Assembly: GCF_004365965.1 (NCBI RefSeq)
Contig: NZ_SOEB01000008.1
Location: 62,001-126,000 of the forward strand
Direction of reading: 5' to 3'
Source: Rhodovulum visakhapatnamense
GTDB taxonomy: Bacteria > Pseudomonadota > Alphaproteobacteria > Rhodobacterales > Rhodobacteraceae
Length of the DNA: 64,000 nt
Part shown: in pieces, positions 9,254-18,270 of the stretch
Numbering within the stretch: position 1 is the stretch's first letter
Layout of the letters: the number at the start of each line of letters is the position of its first letter
Notes under the pieces: generated by a model
Told to the model about the DNA's origin: nothing
Seen by the model: the letters and a program-made list of their open reading frames with translations, nothing else
Databases searched by the model: none
Position numbers and translations under genes: made by a program

Positions 9254-10126
9254 ATGGCGGGGCAATATGCGGGGCTGGCAGAGTTTCTGGGACGGGCGCG
9301 CGGCGCGCTCGGCCCGCGCCCGGTCGCGCTGATCTTCGTCGAGGACGAGATCGAGGTCGAAAGCACCGTCGACCATCTCGATGCGCTGGGCTTCGGCACG
9401 CTGGTCCTGTTCACGCCCGAGGGGCTGGATCTGTCGCCCGGTGCGGCAGAGCGGGTGCACCGCGTGACCTACGACACCCTGGCCGAGGGCGCCCTGCCCC
9501 GGGCTGTCACCGCGGTGATCGCCAAGGCCCCCGGGGTCTGGCTGCATTACTGCTATAATGCCGAATACCTGTTCTTCCCGTTCTGCGAAAACCGCAGCAT
9601 CGGCGAGATGCTGGCCTTCCATGCCGAAGAACGGCGCGAGGCGATGCTGACCTATGTGGTCGATCTCTATGCCGCCGATCTCGAGCAGTGCCCCAACGGG
9701 GTCTCGCGCGACGGCGCCATGCTGGACCGCACGGGCTATTTCGCCCGGCCCCGAACCGATCCTGCGACCGGCCGGTTGCTCGAGCGGCAACTCGACTTCT
9801 TCGGCGGGCTGCGCTGGCGGTTCGAGGAACACATCCCCGAGGACCGGCGGCGAATCGACCGGATCGGCCTGTTTCGCGCGCGGCCGGGGCTGCGGCTGCT
9901 TGACGGGCATCTTCTGAACGAGCCCGAGATGAACACCTATGCCTGCCCCTGGCACAACACCCTGACGGCGGCGATCTGTTCGTTCCGGGCCGCCAAGGCA
10001 CTGCGCACCAATCCCGGCTCGCGGTTCGAGATCGCGCATTTCCGCTGGCCGATGTCGGACGCGTTTCGCTGGGAGTCCCAGCAACTGATGGATCTGGGGC
10101 TGATGGAACCCGGTCAGTGGTTCTGA
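9254..10126 (+). CDS. Conserved hypothetical protein, possibly glycosyltransferase-like
   Basis: The 290-residue product begins at an ATG 5 bases after GAGGAGG, a strong ribosome site. The N terminus has an alternating hydrophobic segment ([20 protein letters not shown]), as in an alpha/beta fold. The middle contains [18 protein letters not shown], and the end has [18 protein letters not shown] and [16 protein letters not shown]. The pattern of acidic pairs and aromatic segments recalls family-2-like glycosyltransferases, but I see no decisive motif. It is divergent from miaB with about 150 bases between starts. Confidence 0.7.
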   Translation: MAGQYAGLAEFLGRARGALGPRPVALIFVEDEIEVESTVDHLDALGFGTLVLFTPEGLDLSPGAAERVHRVTYDTLAEGALPRAVTAVIAKAPGVWLHYCYNAEYLFFPFCENRSIGEMLAFHAEERREAMLTYVVDLYAADLEQCPNGVSRDGAMLDRTGYFARPRTDPATGRLLERQLDFFGGLRWRFEEHIPEDRRRIDRIGLFRARPGLRLLDGHLLNEPEMNTYACPWHNTLTAAICSFRAAKALRTNPGSRFEIAHFRWPMSDAFRWESQQLMDLGLMEPGQWF

Positions 10127-10155
10127 GACCCGGTGGGCGCGGTCCCCGGCAGCCG

Positions 10156-10191
10156 CAAAAACAAAGAGCCCGGGAAAGACCCCTTTCCCGG
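10156..10191 (-). terminator. Intrinsic terminator after irr, perhaps bidirectional
   Basis: A 9-bp perfect stem (CCGGGAAAG at 10170-10178 with CTTTCCCGG at 10183-10191) is followed, on the minus strand, by GCTCTTTGTTTTTG. This is a good Rho-independent terminator for irr transcription. The same hairpin sits just after the plus-strand gene ending at 10126 and may stop that too. Confidence 0.7.
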
Positions 10192-10241
10192 ACACCATAT
10201 GTCCTTTTCGTCGCCGCTTCCTTGCGGAAGCGGCTCAGGGG

Positions 10242-10682
10242 TCAGATCCGCCGCAGCCGGATCACGACGTCGATCTTCGAGATCTCGGCGCCTTCGGGGG
10301 CCTTGGGAAGCTTGGCGATTTCCAGCTCGCCCGCCGGGGCATCGCTCAGCCGGTGCTCGTCTTCCCAGAAGAAGTGCGGATGGTCGTCGACCCGGGTATC
10401 GAAATAGCTTTTCGTCCCGTCGACCATGACTTCCTGCATCAGGCCTGCATCGCAGAAGGCCCGAAGCGTGTTGTAAACCGTCGCAAGCGACACCTTCTCG
10501 CCGGTCGCGCAGGACGCCGCATACAGCGTTTCCGCCGTGACGTGGCGGTTGTTGCCGTCGCCGATCAGCAGCGAGGCAAGGCTCACCCGCTGACGGGTCG
10601 GGCGCAGACCGGCCTTGGAAAGCCAGCGGCTGCCGCGCTCGATTGCGTCGGGATTATTGGGGTTTTCATTCAGCTGTGCCAT
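10242..10682 (-). CDS. irr: Iron response regulator Irr, Fur family
   Basis: The 146-residue protein is a Fur-family winged-helix regulator. It has the [16 protein letters not shown] recognition region, the [11 protein letters not shown] and [16 protein letters not shown] segments, and a [12 protein letters not shown] metal/haem-site region. The shortened metal site and the C-terminal [17 protein letters not shown] tail fit the Irr branch of Rhizobiales and Rhodobacterales rather than classical Fur. In that branch Irr controls iron and haem genes and its stability responds to haem. It is divergent from fabA. Confidence 0.88.
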   Translation of the reverse strand: MAQLNENPNNPDAIERGSRWLSKAGLRPTRQRVSLASLLIGDGNNRHVTAETLYAASCATGEKVSLATVYNTLRAFCDAGLMQEVMVDGTKSYFDTRVDDHPHFFWEDEHRLSDAPAGELEIAKLPKAPEGAEISKIDVVIRLRRI

Positions 10683-10840
10683 GGGCGATATATGGTGCGA
10701 TCAACCCTGTAATTCAAATGATTCTGATCTGCAGCGACGCTTTGGCGCGGCATCGGGGCACTATTGCCACTTCGCAAGGCGCGGTGATAGAGGGGGCGGG
10801 ACGCGAAACAGGCCAATCCAAAGGGGGGGACGGGTCCCGT
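10683..10840. promoter_or_regulatory. Divergent promoter region between irr and fabA
   Basis: This 158-base stretch separates the irr and fabA starts and includes the AT-rich segment TGTAATTCAAATGATTCTGA (10709-10728), which stands out from the GC-rich surroundings. A TTGAAT and a TATAT on the irr side could be promoter elements, but spacing is not ideal. A GGGGGGGA lies upstream of the fabA ATG. An Irr or fatty-acid regulator operator here would be plausible; I cannot identify a defined box. Confidence 0.4.
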
Positions 10841-11350
10841 ATGACCGATTTTCCGACGAGCTTCGACAAGGACGAGCTCCTGAAATGCGCGCGGGGAGAG
10901 CTGTTCGGCCCCGGCAACGCGCAGCTGCCGGAACCGCCCATGCTGATGATGGACCGCATCACCGACATCAGCGCCGAGGGCGGCGAGCACGGCAAGGGGC
11001 ATGTCGTGGCCGAGTTCGATATCCGTCCGGACCTGTGGTTCTTTTCGTGCCATTTCCCCGGCAACCCGATCATGCCGGGCTGCCTCGGGCTTGACGGGCT
11101 CTGGCAGCTGACCGGCTTCAACCTCGGCTGGCGCGGCTGGAAAGGCCGCGGCTACGCCCTGGGCGTGGGCGAGGTCAAGCTGACCGGCATGGTCCGCCCC
11201 GAGCGCAAGCTGATCCGCTATTTCGTCGATTTCACCAAGGCCATCCAGACCCGTCGGCTGACGATGGGTGTGGCCGATGGCAGGGTCGAGGCCGATGGCG
11301 AAACGATTTATCATGTCAAGGACATGAAGGTCGCTCTGTCTGAAAGCTGA
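10841..11350 (+). CDS. fabA: 3-hydroxyacyl-ACP dehydratase/isomerase FabA
   Basis: FabA dehydrates 3-hydroxydecanoyl-ACP and isomerises the product to cis-3-decenoyl-ACP, the branch point to unsaturated fatty acids. The 169-residue protein has the catalytic histidine in [13 protein letters not shown] (His71) and the second active-site region [12 protein letters not shown]. The ATG at 10841 begins [20 protein letters not shown], typical of the family. It leads the fabA-fabB-fabI operon with 24 bases to fabB. Confidence 0.97.
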   Translation: MTDFPTSFDKDELLKCARGELFGPGNAQLPEPPMLMMDRITDISAEGGEHGKGHVVAEFDIRPDLWFFSCHFPGNPIMPGCLGLDGLWQLTGFNLGWRGWKGRGYALGVGEVKLTGMVRPERKLIRYFVDFTKAIQTRRLTMGVADGRVEADGETIYHVKDMKVALSES

Positions 11351-11374
11351 TCCATCTTAGGAAAGGAGACCGCC

Positions 11375-12604
11375 ATGCGCCGCGTCGTCATCACGGGCAT
11401 GGGCATCATCTCGCCCATCGGCAATTCCACCGCCGAGGTCGAGGCGTCCCTGCGCGCCGGCCGCTCTGGCATCCGCTTCGAACCCGTCTATGCCGAGAAC
11501 GGCTTCCGCAGTCAGGTCGCGGGCATCCCGCAGATCGACCTCGAAGCCTCGATCGACAAGCGTCAGCTGCGCTTCATGGGCGCGGGCGCAGCCTATAACT
11601 ACCTCGCCATGGAACAGGCCATCGCCGATGCCGGGCTTGAACCGGGCGAGGTGTCGAACCCGCGCACCGGGCTGATCATGGGCTCGGGCGGCCCGTCGAC
11701 CGCGAACTTCTTCGTCGCGCACTCGACCGTCAAGGACAAGGGCAGCCCCAAGCGGATGGGCCCGTTCATGGTCACGCGCTGCATGTCCTCGACCAACTCG
11801 GCCTGCCTGGCCACGCCCTTCAAGATCAAGGGCGTGAACTACTCGATCACCTCGGCCTGCTCGACCTCGGCGCATTGCATCGGCAACGGGACCGAGCTGA
11901 TCCAGATGGGCAAGCAGGACGTGGTCTTCGCGGGCGGCGGCGAAGAGGTCGACTGGACGCTGTCCTGCCTCTTCGACGCGATGAACGCGATGTCGTCGAA
12001 GTACAACGACACCCCCGAAACCGCCTCGCGCCCGTTCGACGCGACCCGCGACGGCTTCGTGATCGCCGGAGGCGGCGGGGTCGTGGTTCTGGAAGAGCTG
12101 GAACATGCCAAGGCCCGGGGCGCCACGATCTATGCCGAAGTCACCGGCTACGGCGCGACCTCGGACGGCTACGACATGGTCGCCCCCTCGGGCGAGGGCG
12201 GCGTGCGGTCGATGAAGCTGGCGCTCGGCACCCTGCCCGAAGGCCGCAGGATCGACTACATCAACGCCCACGGCACCTCGACCGTCGCGGGCGACATCGT
12301 CGAGGTCAGGGGCGTGCGCGAGGTCTTCGGCGAGGACAGCATGCCGCCCATCGGCTCGACCAAGTCGCTGACCGGGCACAGCCTTGGCGCGACCGGCGTG
12401 CATGAGGCGATCTATTCGCTGATCATGATGCAGAAAGGGTTCATGGCGGCTTCGGCGAATGTCACCGAACTCGACCCCGAAATCCGGCCGGGCGAGATCG
12501 TGACCGAACTGCGCGAGGGCATCGAGATCGACAGCGTGCTGTCGAACAGTTTCGGGTTCGGCGGCACCAACGCGACCCTGGTGATGAGCAAATATCACGG
12601 ATGA
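11375..12604 (+). CDS. fabB: 3-oxoacyl-ACP synthase I FabB
   Basis: FabB is the condensing enzyme that extends unsaturated acyl-ACPs. The 409-residue thiolase-fold protein has the active cysteine in [14 protein letters not shown] (Cys162) and the two catalytic histidines in [11 protein letters not shown] and [16 protein letters not shown] strong AGGAAAGGAG site precedes the ATG. It sits between fabA and fabI, with only 6 bases to fabI, so the three are one operon for unsaturated fatty acid synthesis. Confidence 0.97.
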   Translation: MRRVVITGMGIISPIGNSTAEVEASLRAGRSGIRFEPVYAENGFRSQVAGIPQIDLEASIDKRQLRFMGAGAAYNYLAMEQAIADAGLEPGEVSNPRTGLIMGSGGPSTANFFVAHSTVKDKGSPKRMGPFMVTRCMSSTNSACLATPFKIKGVNYSITSACSTSAHCIGNGTELIQMGKQDVVFAGGGEEVDWTLSCLFDAMNAMSSKYNDTPETASRPFDATRDGFVIAGGGGVVVLEELEHAKARGATIYAEVTGYGATSDGYDMVAPSGEGGVRSMKLALGTLPEGRRIDYINAHGTSTVAGDIVEVRGVREVFGEDSMPPIGSTKSLTGHSLGATGVHEAIYSLIMMQKGFMAASANVTELDPEIRPGEIVTELREGIEIDSVLSNSFGFGGTNATLVMSKYHG

Positions 12605-12610
12605 CCTGCA

Positions 12611-13399
12611 ATGCCTGAGTTGATGAAAGGAAAGCGCGGCCTCGTCATGGGCGTCGCCAATGACCGGTCGATTGCCTGGGGCATTGCCAAGGCAATGGCC
12701 GACGAGGGGGCAGAGCTGGCCTTCTCGCATCAGGGCGAAGCCTTCGGCAAGCGGGTCGAGCCGCTGGCCGAAAGCGTGGGGTCGAACTTCCTGGTCGATG
12801 TCGACGTGACCGACGACGCCTCGCTCGATGCCGCCTTCGGCCGGATCGCCGAGGAATGGGGCAGCCTCGATTTTCTGGTTCATGCCATCGCCTATTCCGA
12901 CAAGACCGAGCTGACCGGCCGGTTCATCAACACCTCGCGCGAGAACTTCAGGAACTCGCTGACGATCTCGTGCTACTCGCTGATCGAGGTGGCGCGGCGC
13001 GCCCAGCCGCTGATGCCCAATGGCGGCACCATCCTGACGCTGACCTATCAGGGTTCGAACCGGGTGACGCCCTTCTACAACGTCATGGGCGTGGCCAAGG
13101 CCGCGCTGGAATCCGCGGTGCGGTATCTCGCCAACGATCTCGGCCCCGAAGGCATCCGCGTGAACGCGATCTCGCCCGGCCCGATGAAGACCCTGGCCGG
13201 CGCCGCGATTTCGGGCGGGCGCAAGACCTTCCGCCATACCGAAATGAACGCGCCGCTCGGCCGGAACGCGACGCTGGACTGCATCGGCGGCACCGCGGTC
13301 TATCTGGCCTCGGACTACGGCGCCTGCACGACCGGCGAGATCGTCACCGTCGACGGCGGCTACCACGTCCTCGGCATGCCGCGGTTCGAGAACCTCTGA
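12611..13399 (+). CDS. fabI: Enoyl-ACP reductase FabI
   Basis: FabI carries out the last reduction in each fatty acid elongation cycle with NADH. The 262-residue protein is a short-chain dehydrogenase with the FabI nucleotide motif MGVANDRSIAWGIAKA and the two tyrosines in LTYQGS and FYNVMGVAK (Tyr156, Lys163, Y-x6-K), the spacing known for FabI. The triclosan-binding pocket residues cannot be judged by eye. Translation starts at 12611, 6 bases after the fabB stop. Confidence 0.96.
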   Translation: MPELMKGKRGLVMGVANDRSIAWGIAKAMADEGAELAFSHQGEAFGKRVEPLAESVGSNFLVDVDVTDDASLDAAFGRIAEEWGSLDFLVHAIAYSDKTELTGRFINTSRENFRNSLTISCYSLIEVARRAQPLMPNGGTILTLTYQGSNRVTPFYNVMGVAKAALESAVRYLANDLGPEGIRVNAISPGPMKTLAGAAISGGRKTFRHTEMNAPLGRNATLDCIGGTAVYLASDYGACTTGEIVTVDGGYHVLGMPRFENL

Positions 13400-13434
13400 G
13401 GACGCACGGTCTTTTCCCCGACCATCGGGGCACG

Positions 13435-13455
13435 GACCCGGGCCAGGCCCGGGTC
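13435..13455 (+). terminator. Intrinsic terminator after fabI
   Basis: GACCCGGGCC and GGCCCGGGTC form a near-perfect 10-bp palindrome around a single base (about 8 bp with a realistic loop), 36 bases after the fabI stop, followed by TTCGCGTTTCC. The short T-rich tail is imperfect, but position fits the end of the fab operon. Confidence 0.6.
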
Positions 13456-13474
13456 TTCGCGTTTCCAGGGGCGC

Positions 13475-13903
13475 TCAGCCGATCGAGACCAGCTCGATTT
13501 CGAAGGTCAGATCCTTGCCCGCCAGCGGGTGGTTTCCGTCCAGCACCACTGTCTCTTCGGTCACTTCGGCCACGGTCACCGGCAGCACCTCGCCCTCGGA
13601 GGTCTGCACATTGAGCCGGGTGCCGATTTCCAGCGGAACCGAGTCGGGCACCTGCGCGCGCGGAATCGCCTGGGTGGCATCGGGATTATGCGCGCCATAG
13701 GCCTCGGCACAGGGCACCTCGACGGTCTTCCTGTCGCCCTCGGACATGCCCGGCAGGGCGGCGTCGAGCCCGGGGATGATCTGCCCCGAACCCACGGTGA
13801 ATTCGAGAGGGTCGCGACCCTCGGAGCTGTCGAAGGTCGAGCCGTCGGCCAGGGTGCCGGTGTAATGGATACGGACCTTGTCACCCGTTTGAACCTGGGT
13901 CAT
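13475..13903 (-). CDS. FKBP-type peptidyl-prolyl cis-trans isomerase (SlyD-like)
   Basis: This 142-residue protein has the SlyD-like FKBP arrangement: VRIHYTGTLADGSTFDSSEG, the GSGQIIPGLDAALPGM active-site loop, an inserted flap (residues ~70-120) and the C-terminal DGNHPLAGKDLTFEIEL signature. It lacks a signal peptide and the His-rich metal tail of E. coli SlyD, so it is probably a cytoplasmic chaperone/isomerase. It is convergent with fabI. Confidence 0.92.
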   Translation of the reverse strand: MTQVQTGDKVRIHYTGTLADGSTFDSSEGRDPLEFTVGSGQIIPGLDAALPGMSEGDRKTVEVPCAEAYGAHNPDATQAIPRAQVPDSVPLEIGTRLNVQTSEGEVLPVTVAEVTEETVVLDGNHPLAGKDLTFEIELVSIG

Positions 13904-14034
13904 GCACGGTTCCTTTCACTGAGGCGGGTGGATTTGCGGAGGCCGCGCGCATCGCGCGGGTACTCCGGACGTGGCACAAGCCTAGACTGTCGGTCCCAGA
14001 TGTAAACCCTGTCGCCCGGACACGCCGCGCCGGT

Positions 14035-14415
14035 TCAGCGTGCCGGCGTGATCAGCCCCATCGCCGCGCCGGTCGGGTCCAGGACGATGGCGATGCGTCC
14101 GATCCCGGGCACGTCGAAGGGCTCGCGCAGAACCGAACCGCCCCGGCTGCGGGTGTCCTCCAGCGCCTTGTCCAGGCGGTCGACCGCGAAATAGCTGAAC
14201 CAGTCCGCGGGCGCGGTCTCCATGCCCGGCAGCATAGCCATGTCCATGACCCCCGCCACCGGCTGAGCGCCGCAATGGGCGACATGGTAGACCCCCGCCC
14301 CCATCGGCATCGGCTGGAAATGCCAGCCGCAGACCGCCTTGTAGTATTTCAGTGCGCCCGGAACGTCATGGGTCATCAGTTCCGTCCACCAGACCTTGCC
14401 GTGGTTCTGCGACAT
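14035..14415 (-). CDS. VOC (glyoxalase/bleomycin resistance) family protein
   Basis: The 126-residue protein is one vicinal-oxygen-chelate unit. It starts MSQNHGKVWWTELMTHDVPG and has YYKAVCGWHF and the C-terminal IAIVLDPTGAAMGLI strand. Family members bind a metal and act on small molecules or bind antibiotics; the substrate is unknown. The ATG at 14415 has GGAGGAAACG in front. It is divergent from the HAD gene with 115 bases between starts. Confidence 0.85.
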   Translation of the reverse strand: MSQNHGKVWWTELMTHDVPGALKYYKAVCGWHFQPMPMGAGVYHVAHCGAQPVAGVMDMAMLPGMETAPADWFSYFAVDRLDKALEDTRSRGGSVLREPFDVPGIGRIAIVLDPTGAAMGLITPAR

Positions 14416-14530
14416 CGTTTCCTCCTCCGGTTGCCGCCCGCAGCCTAACCGGATTCGTGCGTCAGCGGCATGGCGGAACCTTCCACCCGTCACATCGCTG
14501 TGCCAATCTCGCCCCACGAGGGAGGACGAC

Positions 14531-15223
14531 ATGCCGATCACCACCTGTATTTTCGACGCCTACGGGACGCTTTTCGACGTGGCCGCCGCCGCCCGCCGCG
14601 CCGCGTCCGAGCCCGATCACGCCTGTCTGGCGGACAGCTGGCCCGCCCTGGCCACCGCCTGGCGCGCCAGGCAGCTGCAATATACCTGGCTCCGGGCGAT
14701 CACCGGGGCCCATGCCGATTTCGGGCAGGTCACCGGCGAGGCGCTCGACTGGGCGCTCGAGGCGCAGGGGCTGGCGGGCGATGCGGGGCTGCGTGCCCGG
14801 CTGATGGCGCTTTATCGCGAACTCGACGCCTATGCCGAGGTCCCCGCCATGCTCGAGGCCCTCAAGCGCGCAGGCAAGGCGACGGCGATCCTGTCGAACG
14901 GCACGCCCGACATGCTGGCTGACGCGGTCGAGGCCGCCGGTCTCGGCGCCCTGCTCGACGATCTGCTGTCGGTCGAAAGCGTCGGCATCTACAAGCCCCA
15001 CCCCTCGGTCTACGACCTTGTGGGCCAGCGCTTCGGATGCGACCGGTCCGAGGTCCTGTTCGTCTCGTCGAACGGGTGGGACGCGGGCGCCGCGGCGGGC
15101 TACGGTTTCGTGTCCGCCTGGGTCAACCGCGCGAACGAGCCGGTCGACCGCCTGCCCTGGCGTCCGGCCCATGTGCTGGCCGATCTTTCCGGGATTCCGC
15201 ACCTGGCGGAGGCCATAGCATGA
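14531..15223 (+). CDS. Haloacid dehalogenase type II (HAD superfamily)
   Basis: The 230-residue enzyme has the type II HAD motifs: the nucleophile in FDAYGTLFDV (Asp10), the Ser/Asn motif ILSNGTPDML, the lysine in VGIYKPHPSVY, and the SSNGWDAGAAAGYG segment typical of (S)-2-haloacid dehalogenases. These hydrolyse 2-haloalkanoates to hydroxy acids, though some relatives are phosphatases. GGAGGA lies in front of the ATG. It is the first of four genes joined by ATGA stop/start overlaps. Confidence 0.88.
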   Translation: MPITTCIFDAYGTLFDVAAAARRAASEPDHACLADSWPALATAWRARQLQYTWLRAITGAHADFGQVTGEALDWALEAQGLAGDAGLRARLMALYRELDAYAEVPAMLEALKRAGKATAILSNGTPDMLADAVEAAGLGALLDDLLSVESVGIYKPHPSVYDLVGQRFGCDRSEVLFVSSNGWDAGAAAGYGFVSAWVNRANEPVDRLPWRPAHVLADLSGIPHLAEAIA

Positions 15224-16056
15224 TCCGGTTCGCGGCCGATGACGGCAGGATGCTGGCCTATGACGAGTGCGGCACCGGCACGCCGCTGCTTTGCCTCGCG
15301 GGACTTACCCGCAACATGGACGATTTCGAACCGGTGGTCGACGCCTTCGCCGACCGCGCCCGGGTCATCCGGCTGGACACCCGCGGCCGCGGCGGGTCCG
15401 ACCCCGACCCGGATTTCATGAATTACAACCTGATCCGCGAAGGCCGCGACGCGCTGAACCTGCTCGACCATCTGGGGCTGCCGAAGGCCGCGATCCTCGG
15501 AACCTCGCGCGGCGGGCTGATCGCGATGATGCTGGCGGCCGGCCACAAGGACCGCCTGTCGGGCATCTGCCTGAACGATATCGGCCCGCTGGTCGAACCG
15601 AGGGGTCTGGCCCATATCATGACCTATCTCGGCATCCCCCCGGACTATTCCGATTATGACGATGCCGCCCGGCGGCTCGAGATCGGCATGCGCGACCGCT
15701 TCCCCGGCGTGACCCGCGACCAGTGGCGCAGCTATGCCCGGCGGCTCTGGCGGCAATCCGAGGACGGGCTGGCGCTGCGCTATGACCCGGCGCTCCGCCA
15801 TGCGGTGATGGAACAATCGGCAACCGACGCGCTGCCCGATCTCTGGCCGCTCTTCGACGCGCTCGCGGGGCTGCCGCTGGCGCTGATCCGCGGCGCGCAT
15901 TCCGACATCCTCTCGCCAGAGACCGCGGCCGAGATGCGCCGCCGCCGCCCCGACATGATCTTTGCCGAGATCCCCGACCGCGGGCATACGCCCTTTCTTG
16001 ACGAACCCGACGCGGTGGCTGCCATCGCGATCCTGCTGGAGCGCATTTCGAAATGA
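15220..16056 (+). CDS. Alpha/beta hydrolase
   Basis: This 278-residue protein has an alpha/beta hydrolase fold with the nucleophile elbow GTSRGGLIAMM, an acid residue after the sixth strand (LIRGAHSDILS) and the catalytic histidine in DRGHTPFLDEP. The substrate is unknown; small esters, lactones or epoxides are common. Its ATG overlaps the stop of the HAD gene and its stop overlaps the next start, so it is translationally coupled both ways. Confidence 0.88.
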   Translation: MIRFAADDGRMLAYDECGTGTPLLCLAGLTRNMDDFEPVVDAFADRARVIRLDTRGRGGSDPDPDFMNYNLIREGRDALNLLDHLGLPKAAILGTSRGGLIAMMLAAGHKDRLSGICLNDIGPLVEPRGLAHIMTYLGIPPDYSDYDDAARRLEIGMRDRFPGVTRDQWRSYARRLWRQSEDGLALRYDPALRHAVMEQSATDALPDLWPLFDALAGLPLALIRGAHSDILSPETAAEMRRRRPDMIFAEIPDRGHTPFLDEPDAVAAIAILLERISK

Positions 16057-17033
16057 CCATCGACCTGATCGACGCCGCCGCCGCCCGCCTCGCGGGCAAG
16101 GCAAGGCTGACGCCGCTTCTGTCCTCGCCCTTTCTCGACGACCTCGCGGGGCGGCGCGTTCTGGTCAAGGCCGAATGCCTGCAGCACACGGGCAGCTTCA
16201 AGTTCCGGGGCGGCTGGTCGGCGCTCTCGGCGCTGTCGCCCGAGGCCCGCGCCCGCGGCGTGATCGCCTTTTCCTCGGGCAACCATGCCCAGGGCGTGGC
16301 GCTGGCCGCACGGATGCTGGGCGCGCCCGCCGTCATCGTGATGCCCTCGGATGCGCCCGGCCCCAAGATCGCCAACACCCGCGCGCTTGGCGCCGAGGTC
16401 GTGACCTATGACCGCGCCACCGGCGACCGCGACGCCATCGGCGCCGAGCTGGCCGAGGCACGCGGCCTGACGCTGGTCCGCCCCTTCGACGACGCCCAGG
16501 TGATCGCGGGCCAGGGCACTTGCGGGCTCGAGATCGCGGCCCAGGCCGCCGAGGCGGGGATCGACACGGCCGAGGTGCTGGTGCCCTGCGGCGGCGGCGG
16601 GCTGACCTCGGGCGTGGCGCTCGCGCTCGAGGCCCGGGCGCCGGGGCTGCGCGTCCGCCCGGTCGAGCCAGAGGGCTTCGACGACGCCACCCGCTCGCTG
16701 GTCGCGGGCCGGATCGAGACCAATACCCGCCGCGCGGGCTCGCTGTGCGACGCGATCCAGACGCCCTCGCCGGGCGATCTGACCTTTCCCGTGATGTCCC
16801 GGCTTTGCGGCCCCGGGATCGTGGTCAGCGAGGACGAGGCGCTGCGCGCCATGGCCGCGGCCTTCGAGCGGCTGAAGATCGTGCTGGAACCGGGCGGCGC
16901 GGTGGCTCTGGCGGCCGCGCTCTATCATCCAAGGGACGTCGCGGGCGAGGCGGTCATCGCCATTGCATCGGGTGGCAATGTCTCGGCAGAGACCTTCCGC
17001 ATGGCGCTCGACCGCTACGGGGAAGCGCCATGA
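16053..17033 (+). CDS. PLP-dependent threonine/serine dehydratase family enzyme
   Basis: This 326-residue fold-type II PLP enzyme has the Schiff-base lysine in HTGSFKFRGG, the phosphate/asparagine loop FSSGNHAQGVAL and the glycine-rich CGGGGLTSGVALA, with an IASGGNVS C-terminal motif. There is no ACT regulatory domain, so it is a catabolic-type enzyme; 3-hydroxyaspartate dehydratase or serine racemase activity is equally possible. It overlaps its neighbours by 4 bases at both ends. Confidence 0.9.
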   Translation: MTIDLIDAAAARLAGKARLTPLLSSPFLDDLAGRRVLVKAECLQHTGSFKFRGGWSALSALSPEARARGVIAFSSGNHAQGVALAARMLGAPAVIVMPSDAPGPKIANTRALGAEVVTYDRATGDRDAIGAELAEARGLTLVRPFDDAQVIAGQGTCGLEIAAQAAEAGIDTAEVLVPCGGGGLTSGVALALEARAPGLRVRPVEPEGFDDATRSLVAGRIETNTRRAGSLCDAIQTPSPGDLTFPVMSRLCGPGIVVSEDEALRAMAAAFERLKIVLEPGGAVALAAALYHPRDVAGEAVIAIASGGNVSAETFRMALDRYGEAP

Positions 17034-18211
17034 CGACTTTCACGATTGCAACATTCAACGCCCAGAACCTGATCGGCCCGGATCGCGAATATTATCGTTT
17101 CGAGAAATACAGCTCAGTCGAACATGCCTGGAAGCAGGACTGGCTGGCCGATCAGCTGACCCGGATGAATCCCGACATCGTGGGCTTTCAGGAAATCTTC
17201 GAACCCGAACCGCTGCAACAGGTGATCGCGCTGGCCGACAGGCGCGGCGAGCAGTCGAACGCGGCCGGGCAGCCCGGGGCCGAACCCGGCCGGAAGGCGA
17301 TCCACCGCAAGCAGCGCTATGACAGCTACGGCGAGACCGCGCTGGCCTTCGCCCCCAACATTGCCGATTCCGGCCCCGGCGAAAGGCGGCCCGGCGTCGC
17401 GATCCTGTCGCGCTTCGGCTTTGCCGACCAGCCGCAGTCGATCCAGTTGCTCGACCCGCCCGTCGACGTGCCGTTCCACCATCTGGGCGGGGGCGATGCG
17501 GGCAGCTATCAGATCCGGCGGCTGACCCGGCCGATCCTCAAGGCGCGCATCCCGGTCGGCGATCATGTCGTCACCGTCTTCAACGCCCATCTGAAATCGC
17601 GGCTTGGCGAATTCGTGCGCCCCCATGGCGCGCGCTTCTCGCCCGAAATCGACCTTCTGGACTACGACCCGGCGGGCCGGGCGATGGGCGCGCTCCGCTC
17701 GGGGCTGCGGCGGATGTCCGAAGCCTGGGTGCTGCGGCGCCTCGTACTGGACGAACTTGCGCTCGACCGGCCAGTGATCGTTCTGGGCGATCTGAACGAC
17801 GACGACCGGTCGGCCACCCATGAAATCATCTGCGGCGAACGGCCCCTGCCCGATTACAGCTGGATGCGGCGGCCCACCCCGCAAGGCCCCGACGACCGCT
17901 ATACCGCAGCCGAATCCGAGCAGATCCGCGAGGCCATCGACCGCGTCCGACTTCAGGCCGCAGCGCAGCTTTTCATGCGCAAGAGCCTGCGCGACATGGT
18001 CTATACCGCCTCCTTCGCCGGGGTCTATCAGGCGCTGGACGCGATCCTTCTGTCGCGCCATTTCGACCCGGACCGGGCCGACCGGATCGGCGAGATGATC
18101 CATTTCGGCGCCTATAACGACCACATCACCGATGGGGCCGAACCGCAGTCGCCCGCCGCCCGCATCGTTTCGGACCATGGCCAGATCATGGCCCATATCC
18201 GGCTGCGCTGA
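17030..18211 (+). CDS. Endonuclease/exonuclease/phosphatase (EEP) family protein
   Basis: The 393-residue protein has the EEP catalytic motifs: ATFNAQNL at the start, the Mg-binding glutamate in VGFQEIFEPE, VFNAHLKSR, the GDLNDDDR loop and the final SDHGQIMAHI with the catalytic histidine. Family members cleave phosphodiesters in DNA, RNA, lipids or small molecules. No signal peptide is visible, so a cytoplasmic role is likely. It closes the four-gene coupled operon; its place beside dehalogenase and dehydratase genes gives no clear substrate. Confidence 0.85.
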   Translation: MTTFTIATFNAQNLIGPDREYYRFEKYSSVEHAWKQDWLADQLTRMNPDIVGFQEIFEPEPLQQVIALADRRGEQSNAAGQPGAEPGRKAIHRKQRYDSYGETALAFAPNIADSGPGERRPGVAILSRFGFADQPQSIQLLDPPVDVPFHHLGGGDAGSYQIRRLTRPILKARIPVGDHVVTVFNAHLKSRLGEFVRPHGARFSPEIDLLDYDPAGRAMGALRSGLRRMSEAWVLRRLVLDELALDRPVIVLGDLNDDDRSATHEIICGERPLPDYSWMRRPTPQGPDDRYTAAESEQIREAIDRVRLQAAAQLFMRKSLRDMVYTASFAGVYQALDAILLSRHFDPDRADRIGEMIHFGAYNDHITDGAEPQSPAARIVSDHGQIMAHIRLR

Positions 18212-18270
18212 TTGACGCTTCGGGCGCGCTCGGCCATCCTGCGCCGCGAAAATCAGGGAGGACCCCCCGC

